Below are positions 58,107 to 64,000 of a stretch of 64,000 nt of DNA, piece by piece. The number at the start of each line of letters is the position of its first letter. Positions within the stretch are counted from its first letter, which is position 1. Origin of the DNA: Pseudomonadota bacterium (lineage in GTDB: Bacteria; Pseudomonadota; Gammaproteobacteria; Burkholderiales; Gallionellaceae); the NCBI GenBank assembly GCA_021821945.1, contig JAJZTF010000002.1, positions 1 to 64,000 on the forward strand, in the 5' to 3' direction. Below the pieces are notes generated by a model, which saw only the letters and a program-made list of their open reading frames with translations, did no database searches and had not been told where the DNA came from. A program made the position numbers and the translations under genes.

Positions 58107-59420
58107 ATGAAACCAATCAATATAGGACTTCTGGGCATAGGCACTGTGGGCGGCGGCACATACACGGTGCTGCAGCGAAACAGCGAGGAGATCACGAGGC
58201 GCGCCGGAAGGCCGCTCCGCATCATCGCGGTTGTCGACAAGAACGTGGAGCTCGCGAGGAACATCACCAAGGGTTCATGCCGCGTGACCGACGATGCTTT
58301 CTCGGTGGTGAACGATTCCGAGATCGACATCGTCGTCGAGCTGATCGGCGGCTATGGCGTTGCCAGGGAACTCGTGATGCAGGCGATCAAAAACGGCAAG
58401 CATGTGGTCACCGCGAACAAGGCTCTGCTTGCAACCCATGGCAACGAGATCTTCGAGGCCGCGCAGGAAAAGCGCGTGATGGTAGGCTTCGAGGCTGCGG
58501 TCGCAGGCGGCATCCCCATCATCAAGGCGGTGAGGGAAGGCCTGACCGCGAACAGGATAGAGTGGATTGCCGGCATCATCAACGGCACGACCAACTTCAT
58601 CCTGTCCGAGATGCGCGACAAGGGACTGTCGTTCGATGAAGTGCTGAAGGAGGCGCAGCGCCTGGGTTATGCGGAAGCCGACCCCACCTTCGACATCGAG
58701 GGCGTGGATGCGGCGCACAAGATCACGCTGCTCTCATCCCTTTCATTCGGCATACCCGTGCAGTTCGACAAGGCCTACATCGAGGGCATCTCGAGGCTCG
58801 ATGCGATCGACATCAGGTATGCCGAGCAGCTGGGCTACCGCATCAAGCTCCTTGGCATCACCAAGCGCACGCCGGAGGGCGTCGAGCTCAGGGTGCATCC
58901 GACGCTGATCCCCGAGAAGCGCCTGATCGCGAACGTGGAGGGCGCGATGAACGCGGTGCTGGTGCAGGCCGATGCGGTAGGCGCCACGCTCTATTACGGC
59001 AAGGGCGCGGGAGCCGAACCCACCGCAAGCTCGGTGATCGCGGATCTGGTCGACATCACGCGCATGCACACGGCGGACCCGGAAAACCGCGTGCCCCATC
59101 TGGCCTTCCAGCCCGATGCGATGATCTCTTTGCCGATGCTGCCGATAGACGAGGTGGTCACGAGCTATTACCTGAGGCTGCGCGTCGCCGACAAGACCGG
59201 CGTGCTCGCGGACATCACGCGCATACTGGCAGATGAGAAGATCTCCATCGATGCGGTGATACAGAAGGAGCCCCAGGAGGGCGAGACGCAGACCGACCTC
59301 ATCATGCTGACCCACAGGACGCGCGAGAAATGCGTCAATGCGGCGATTTCGAAAATTGAGTCGCTTCCAGTCGTGGCCGGCAAGGTGACCAGGCTGCGCA
59401 TGGAAGAGCTGGGGAAATAA
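58107..59420 (+). CDS. hom: Homoserine dehydrogenase
   Basis: NAD(P)-dependent enzyme that makes homoserine for threonine and methionine, 437 aa. The Rossmann motif is GLLGIGTVGGGTY, the catalytic domain has AAVAGGIPIIKAVREGL and GIINGTTNFIL, and a C-terminal ACT domain (about 345-437) gives feedback control. ATG 58107 fits the family N-terminus; ATG 58077 overlaps the aminotransferase stop and would add ten residues. Confidence 0.95.
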   Translation: MKPINIGLLGIGTVGGGTYTVLQRNSEEITRRAGRPLRIIAVVDKNVELARNITKGSCRVTDDAFSVVNDSEIDIVVELIGGYGVARELVMQAIKNGKHVVTANKALLATHGNEIFEAAQEKRVMVGFEAAVAGGIPIIKAVREGLTANRIEWIAGIINGTTNFILSEMRDKGLSFDEVLKEAQRLGYAEADPTFDIEGVDAAHKITLLSSLSFGIPVQFDKAYIEGISRLDAIDIRYAEQLGYRIKLLGITKRTPEGVELRVHPTLIPEKRLIANVEGAMNAVLVQADAVGATLYYGKGAGAEPTASSVIADLVDITRMHTADPENRVPHLAFQPDAMISLPMLPIDEVVTSYYLRLRVADKTGVLADITRILADEKISIDAVIQKEPQEGETQTDLIMLTHRTREKCVNAAISKIESLPVVAGKVTRLRMEELGK

Positions 59421-59423
59421 CGC

Positions 59424-60857
59424 ATGAAGTACTTCTCCACCCGCGGCAACAGTCCCGCAAAATCATTCACCGAGATACTCTTGGGCGGCCTGGCGCCGGA
59501 CGGCGGGCTATACCTGCCCGAGCAATACCCCAAGGTCACGCGCGCCGAGCTCGATGCATGGCGCAGCCTTTCCTATTCCGATCTCGCATTCGAAATCCTC
59601 TCAAGGTTCGCAACAGACATACCTTCCGGCGACCTCAAGGCCATCCTGGACAAGACCTATACAAAGGAGATATACGGTTTTGGGCGGGCGGACTCCGATT
59701 TCTCCGAGATCACGCCGCTGCGCAGGCTGGATGAAAGCGTCTATCTTCTCGAGCTTTCGAACGGCCCCACGCTCGCCTTCAAGGACATGGCGATGCAGCT
59801 TCTGGGCAACCTTTTCGAGTATGCGCTTGCAAAGCAGCACCAGGAGCTCAACATACTGGGGGCCACCTCGGGTGACACGGGCTCGGCTGCGGAATATGCG
59901 ATGCGCGGGAAGCGCGGCATACGCGTCTTCATGCTCTCGCCCAACGGCAAGATGAGCGCATTCCAGCGCGCGCAGATGTATTCGCTGCAGGACCCCAACA
60001 TCCACAACATCGCGATCAACGGCATGTTCGACGATGCGCAGGACCTGGTGAAGGCGGTATCCAACGACCATGCATACAAGGAGGCGCACAAGATAGGCAC
60101 GGTCAATTCGATCAACTGGGGCAGGGTTTCGGCGCAGGTCGTCTACTACTTCAAGGGCTATTTCGCGGCGACCCAGTCCAGCGACGAGGAGGTCGCGTTC
60201 TCCGTGCCGTCGGGCAACTTCGGCAACATCTGCGCCGGGCATATCGCGCGCATGATGGGCCTGCCGATAGGGCAGCTGATACTCGCGACAAACGAGAACG
60301 ACGTGCTGGACGAATTCTTCAGGACGGGCGCATACCGCCCGCGCAATTCCGCGCATACCTACGAGACCAGCAGCCCCTCGATGGACATCTCCAAGGCTTC
60401 CAATTTCGAGCGCTTCGTCTTTGACCTGGTGGGCCGGGACGGGGAAAAGGTGCGGGAGCTCTGGAGCAGTGTGGACAAAGGCGGCTCCTTCGACATCAAG
60501 GGAACGGAATACTGGCATGCCTTGCCTGGCTTCAGATTCGCTTCGGGAAGGAGCACGCATCAGGACAGGCTGAAGACGATACGCGAGCTCTGGGATGAAT
60601 ACGGCGTGATGATAGACACGCATACCGCGGATGGCCTGAAGGTCGGGCTGGAACAGCGCAGGCCGAATCTTCCTCTGATCTGCCTCGAGACCGCGCTTCC
60701 CGCCAAGTTCGAGGAGACCATCATAGAAGCGCTCGGCAGGAAGCCCGAGCGCCCGAAGGCGCTCGAGGGGATAGAGGAATTGCCGCAGCGCGTTCACGTG
60801 ATGGATGCGGATGTGAATGAATTGAAGGCGTACATCAGCGAGAACATTTCGCAATAG
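59424..60857 (+). CDS. thrC: Threonine synthase
   Basis: PLP enzyme converting phosphohomoserine to threonine, 477 aa, long-form subfamily as in E. coli and yeast. The N-terminus MKYFSTRGNSPAKSFTEILLGGLAPDGGLY and the PLP lysine in LAFKDMAMQ are characteristic, with GATSGDTGSAAEYA for phosphate binding. It begins four bases after hom. No thrB lies in the window. Confidence 0.95.
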   Translation: MKYFSTRGNSPAKSFTEILLGGLAPDGGLYLPEQYPKVTRAELDAWRSLSYSDLAFEILSRFATDIPSGDLKAILDKTYTKEIYGFGRADSDFSEITPLRRLDESVYLLELSNGPTLAFKDMAMQLLGNLFEYALAKQHQELNILGATSGDTGSAAEYAMRGKRGIRVFMLSPNGKMSAFQRAQMYSLQDPNIHNIAINGMFDDAQDLVKAVSNDHAYKEAHKIGTVNSINWGRVSAQVVYYFKGYFAATQSSDEEVAFSVPSGNFGNICAGHIARMMGLPIGQLILATNENDVLDEFFRTGAYRPRNSAHTYETSSPSMDISKASNFERFVFDLVGRDGEKVRELWSSVDKGGSFDIKGTEYWHALPGFRFASGRSTHQDRLKTIRELWDEYGVMIDTHTADGLKVGLEQRRPNLPLICLETALPAKFEETIIEALGRKPERPKALEGIEELPQRVHVMDADVNELKAYISENISQ

Positions 60858-60862
60858 CTGGA

Positions 60863-60882
60863 TTCCCGCTTCAGCGGGAATG
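60863..60882. repeat. ATTCCC-N8-GGGAAT dispersed repeat
   Basis: ATTCCC-GCTTCAGC-GGGAAT, a 20-bp inverted repeat in the gap between thrC and the next gene. It has the same pattern as the dRS3 elements of Neisseria and as a common GGATTCCCGC...GCGGGAATGA repeat in betaproteobacteria. No second copy was noted in the window. Confidence 0.6.
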
Positions 60883-60887
60883 ATGGA

Positions 60888-61793
60888 ATGAACAATCTCA
60901 TCCTGCTCATCCTCTGCTTCATCGCTGGCATGCTGCTGCATCGCTACAAGCGCATGCCGGTCAATACCCCCGCTGTGCTGAACAGCTTCATCATCCATGT
61001 GTCGTTGCCGGCGCTCACGCTGCTCTATGTGCACGACCTGAAGCTCACGGGGGATGTTTGGCTGATGGCTGCGATGGGCTGGCTGCTGTTCGCGATGTCG
61101 GCGGTATTCTTCAGGACGCTAGGCAAATGGATGAACTGGCCGAGGGCTACGGTCGGCGCGCTGATATTGACCGGGGGTCTCAGCAACACTTCCTATGTCG
61201 GGCTTCCGATGATAGAGGCCTTCTACGGACACCAGGGCATTGCCAGCGGCATCATCGTCGACCAGCTGGGCTCCTTCCTCGTGCTCTCGACGCTCGGGAT
61301 CACATTTGCGGGCATCTATTCGTCCGGCATGCCGACCTTTCCCGCGATGATCAAACGCATCCTGTTCTTTCCGCCCTTCATCGCGCTCATCATCGCGGTT
61401 TTGCTGATGCCGATGTCCTATCCGGAATGGATGAGCGCTGTTTTGAAGCGCATGGGCGATACGCTGGCGCCGCTGGCTCTTCTTTCGGTCGGATTCCAAC
61501 TCAGGCTTGGCCATCTCAAGGGAAATGCGGGCAAGCTTGCGATCGGCCTCGGATTCAAGCTGGTATTGGCGCCGCTGGTCCTGTTCCTGTTGTACGTTCC
61601 CCTTCTGCATGCGCAGGGGCAGGCGATACAGATCACGCTTTTCGAAGCGGCGATGCCGCCCATGATCACCTCGGCGATACTGGCCACCGAACACGACCTC
61701 GATCCCCCCTTTGCGACGCTGATGGTGGCTGTCGGCCTTATCTGTTCCTTTGCCACGCTCGCCGCATGGTGGTGGCTGATGAGGGGAGTGTGA
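60888..61793 (+). CDS. AEC family auxin-efflux-like transporter
   Basis: Membrane protein of 301 aa with about ten helices in two halves, AEC family. LSNTSYVGLPMIEAFYG and FEAAMPPMITSAILATEHDLDP are signature segments. Members export small organic acids or similar solutes. The substrate is unknown here. Its stop lies three bases before the glycerate kinase start, so the two form an operon. Confidence 0.82.
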   Translation: MNNLILLILCFIAGMLLHRYKRMPVNTPAVLNSFIIHVSLPALTLLYVHDLKLTGDVWLMAAMGWLLFAMSAVFFRTLGKWMNWPRATVGALILTGGLSNTSYVGLPMIEAFYGHQGIASGIIVDQLGSFLVLSTLGITFAGIYSSGMPTFPAMIKRILFFPPFIALIIAVLLMPMSYPEWMSAVLKRMGDTLAPLALLSVGFQLRLGHLKGNAGKLAIGLGFKLVLAPLVLFLLYVPLLHAQGQAIQITLFEAAMPPMITSAILATEHDLDPPFATLMVAVGLICSFATLAAWWWLMRGV

Positions 61794-61795
61794 GC

Positions 61796-63061
61796 ATGGA
61801 AAACCCGCGTGCGCTTTTGGAAGGGATGTTCTTTGCCGCCATTGCCAGCGCGCAGCCGGAGCGCTCCATCCCTCTGCATGTTCCTCCTCTGCCCCGGGGC
61901 AGGCTGATCGTGATCGGCGCGGGAAAGGCGTCGGCCGCGATGGCGCTCGCGGTCGAAGGCTGTTATCCCGGTGCTGGGCTTGAAGGACTGGTCGTCACGC
62001 GCTACGGTTATGCCGTGCAATGCAGGCACATCGAAATCATAGAGGCAGCGCATCCCGTGCCCGACGAGGCGGGGCTCATTGCAAGCCAGCTCATGCTGGA
62101 AATGGTGTCCGACCTCACCGAAGACGATCTCGTGCTGTGCCTGATTTCGGGAGGAGGCTCATCCCTGCTCGCGCTGCCGCTGGACGGAATTGCGCTCGAG
62201 GAAAAGCAGCAGATCAACAGGCAGCTTTTGCGAAGCGGCGCCTCGATCTCGGAGATCAACTGCGTGCGCCGCCATCTTTCCGCGATCAAGGGCGGGAGGC
62301 TTGCCAGGGCCTGCCATCCCGCAAGCGTCGTGAACCTCATCATCTCCGATGTGCCGGGCGACGATCCGGTGGACATCGCATCCGGCCCCACCGTTCCCGA
62401 TCCCACCACATGCCGGGATGCGCTTGCCATACTGGAGCGCTATGCGATCGAAGTGCCGGATCACGTGCAGGAGCTGCTCGCAAGCGGCAGGGGGGAGTCG
62501 GTGAAGCCAGGAGATGCGAGGCTGCCGGCAATCGAGACGCATTTGATCGCAACACCCCAGATGGCGCTGGAAGCCGCCGCAGAAAAGGCCCGTAGCCTGG
62601 GGGTTCCATGCTATATCCTGGGCGATGCGATAGAGGGCGAGGCGCGCGATGTCGCCAGGGTGATGGGGGGCATCGCGCTTCAGGTGAAGAAAAGGGGCCA
62701 GCCGTTCGAGCCTCCCTGCGTGCTGCTCTCGGGTGGCGAGACGACCGTGACGGTCAGGGGCGACGGACGGGGAGGGCGCAATGTCGAGTTTCTGCTTGCG
62801 CTGGCATTGACGCTGCGCGGGGAGCCCGGAATACATGCGCTGGCAGGCGACACCGATGGCGTGGACGGCAGCGAGGAGGTCGCGGGCGCCTACGTTGCGC
62901 CAGACACGCTTTCCCGCGCCCTCGAACTTGGCATGTCAGCTGTTGACAGCCTCGCTAGAAACGATGGGCACGGTTTTTTCGGGAGGCTGGGCGATGCGGT
63001 CGTGACCGGCCCCACGCTTACCAACGTCAACGACTTTCGGGCGATTTTCATAGAGGGGTGA
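61796..63061 (+). CDS. Glycerate 2-kinase (DUF4147/MOFRL)
   Basis: Phosphorylates D-glycerate to 2-phosphoglycerate, 421 aa, class II/GckA-TtuD type. The N-terminal domain has RLIVIGAGKASAAMA, AAHPVPDE and LISGGGSSLLALP; the C-terminal MOFRL domain has LLSGGETTVTV and GRGGRNVEFLLALA. The frame continues upstream without a start, so ATG 61796 was chosen. Its end overlaps that of the converging lutC by 14 bases. Confidence 0.9.
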   Translation: MENPRALLEGMFFAAIASAQPERSIPLHVPPLPRGRLIVIGAGKASAAMALAVEGCYPGAGLEGLVVTRYGYAVQCRHIEIIEAAHPVPDEAGLIASQLMLEMVSDLTEDDLVLCLISGGGSSLLALPLDGIALEEKQQINRQLLRSGASISEINCVRRHLSAIKGGRLARACHPASVVNLIISDVPGDDPVDIASGPTVPDPTTCRDALAILERYAIEVPDHVQELLASGRGESVKPGDARLPAIETHLIATPQMALEAAAEKARSLGVPCYILGDAIEGEARDVARVMGGIALQVKKRGQPFEPPCVLLSGGETTVTVRGDGRGGRNVEFLLALALTLRGEPGIHALAGDTDGVDGSEEVAGAYVAPDTLSRALELGMSAVDSLARNDGHGFFGRLGDAVVTGPTLTNVNDFRAIFIEG

Positions 63062-63674
63062 GCACCAGCAGCACGCGATACGGGCCGTGTGCGCCCAGCG
63101 TCACCGTCTGTTCTATGTCCGCCGTGCGGGAGGGCCCGGAGATGAAATTCACCGTCCTCGGAGGTGCTCCGAATTCGCGACGCAACAGATCCCACGCGTC
63201 TTCCATGGTCGCCACGATGCGACGAGGATCGACGATCGCCACATGGGTCTCGGGAAGCAGGCTGACCGAGGCGGGCGTCTTTTCCCCGCCCAGAAGCAGG
63301 AGCGTTCCCGTTTCGGCGATCGCGCAGAATGCGCCGGTGATTCCAACCATGTCCTCATTTCCCGCAGGTCTGGCCTCGATTTCCAGCCCCGAATTTCGCC
63401 ATGGAAGATGGGCGAGGGCAGGCCAGCACACGCCCTTCATCGGAAGCGCCCTTTGCTTGAGATATTCCGCGATCAGTCCTGGAACAAGGCCTAATTGATC
63501 CGCCTCGATCAGGTCGCTCGAGAGCTTTGCAGCGCGTTCCGCAAAGCGCTTCTTCAGGTCGTCGAAGGCCAGAGGCTCCGGCCCGCGCGGGTGAGTTTCG
63601 AGATGATGCCTCAAGGCGGCCTCGTCAGGCCTGGCCTTCGATATCCTGGCCAGTATCTTTTCCCGCGCGTTCAT
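63048..63674 (-). CDS. lutC: Lactate utilization protein C
   Basis: LUD-domain (LutC/YkgG) protein of 208 aa, part of the iron-sulfur L-lactate oxidation complex LutABC. The segment GAFCAIAETGTLLLLGGEKTPASVSLLPETHVAIV is the family signature, followed by ISGPSRTADIEQTVTLGAHGP. ATG 63674 overlaps the lutB stop by ATGA and has AAGGA upstream, excluding the longer open frame. Confidence 0.9.
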   Translation of the reverse strand: MNAREKILARISKARPDEAALRHHLETHPRGPEPLAFDDLKKRFAERAAKLSSDLIEADQLGLVPGLIAEYLKQRALPMKGVCWPALAHLPWRNSGLEIEARPAGNEDMVGITGAFCAIAETGTLLLLGGEKTPASVSLLPETHVAIVDPRRIVATMEDAWDLLRREFGAPPRTVNFISGPSRTADIEQTVTLGAHGPYRVLLVLTPL

Positions 63675-64000
63675 GATCTTTCCTTGTAGAGTTCGCGGAA
63701 GGTCTTTCCTTCTGGCGCCGGAAAATCGCGGCCATCGGTCCAGCCGGATGCGCCGGGAAGCCTGTGAAGCAGCCCTTTGCTGCCGCCCATGAGATTCATT
63801 GCGCGGACCGCAATCTTCGTTGCAAGCGCATAGGCCCTGGGATGCAGCGCAAGCCATGACCATGCCTTCAGCAGCGCGGTTTCCCTTTGCGGCCGGATGC
63901 CGAGCGTGAGCTGCTTTTCGCGCAGTTTCCTCAGCAGGTCGGGCAGCGGAATCTTGACAGGACAGACGACGGCGCAGGCGCCGCAAAGGGTGGAGGCATT
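63671..64000 (-). CDS. lutB: Lactate utilization protein B, C-terminal part
   Basis: The last 109 residues of LutB are visible. They contain one CxxCxxxCP cluster motif (LCGACAVVCPVKIPLPDLL) and the conserved tail KTFRELYKERS. The N-terminal LUD region and first ferredoxin motif lie beyond the window. It is coupled to lutC by ATGA. Confidence 0.88.
   Translation of the reverse strand, partial: NASTLCGACAVVCPVKIPLPDLLRKLREKQLTLGIRPQRETALLKAWSWLALHPRAYALATKIAVRAMNLMGGSKGLLHRLPGASGWTDGRDFPAPEGKTFRELYKERS

Noticed and set aside
59601-61034. Open frame of 477 aa antisense to thrC
   Set aside because: It is a mirror of thrC codon usage and runs across the ATTCCC repeat and the start of the next gene.

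Overview
The window looks like chromosomal DNA of a betaproteobacterium, probably a chemolithotrophic or microaerophilic Nitrosomonadales/Gallionellaceae-type organism. This is inferred from gene order and protein style (tig-clpP-clpX-lon-hupB-tRNA-Val-tRNA-Asp-ppiD; an alaC-like gene followed by hom and thrC; an APS-reductase type cysHDN cluster), not from a database search. Coding density is high and most genes run in tightly packed operons with ATGA overlaps.

Layout. 0-4.1 kb: end of an IS256-type insertion sequence that has cut off the 5' part of a type III modification methylase gene, followed by an apparently intact type III restriction subunit and a small zinc-ribbon protein. 4.3-6.4 kb: tRNA-Ser, a CDF metal exporter with a structured leader, an Hsp15-like S4 protein and a membrane-anchored thioredoxin. 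6.4-12.8 kb: a complete N-type ATPase operon (atpDCQRBEFAG) with no separate delta subunit. 12.7-17.2 kb, opposite strand: a Pls/PosA-type single-module NRPS with three membrane/left-handed-helix repeats, and its phosphopantetheinyl transferase. 17.3-18.5 kb: a DUF2252 protein. 18.7-27.1 kb: the proteostasis block (tig, clpP, clpX, lon, hupB, ppiD), where two identical tRNA-Val/tRNA-Asp pairs bracket ppiD. 27.2-30.8 kb: a methyltransferase and a rubrerythrin/rubredoxin/reductase peroxide-defence operon facing an oxyR gene with both redox cysteines. 30.8-35.1 kb: an ABC/membrane-fusion/outer-membrane export cluster. 35.1-44.6 kb: P-type H+-ATPase, glucan phosphorylase, acetate kinase, phosphoketolase, and a secreted protein made of two near-identical HdeA acid-chaperone domains. 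44.6-48.1 kb: PLD/cardiolipin synthase, c-type cytochrome, chromate transporter, rhodanese. 48.2-55.2 kb: an assimilatory sulfate operon (TSUP permease, siroheme reductase, cysH, cysD, cysN, ferredoxin) divergent from a cysB regulator. 55.3-56.7 kb: a small sensor-like membrane protein and a DUF934 gene with a degenerate end. 56.9-63.1 kb: aminotransferase, hom, thrC, AEC transporter, glycerate kinase. 63.0-64.0 kb, opposite strand: lutC and the end of lutB.

How it fits together. Three themes recur. Proton or ion handling and acid tolerance: N-ATPase, P3A H+-ATPase, tandem HdeA, and a glycogen-phosphoketolase-acetate kinase route that yields ATP and acetate. Oxidative and thiol stress: OxyR, rubrerythrin, Lon. 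Assimilatory sulfur metabolism, where a 24-bp motif upstream of the cys operon recurs upstream of the DUF934 gene. The strongest unusual observations are the tandem HdeA fusion, the siroheme reductase with a complete cysteine set in both halves, the orphaned restriction subunit, the Pls-like synthetase beside an N-ATPase, and the shared cys motif.
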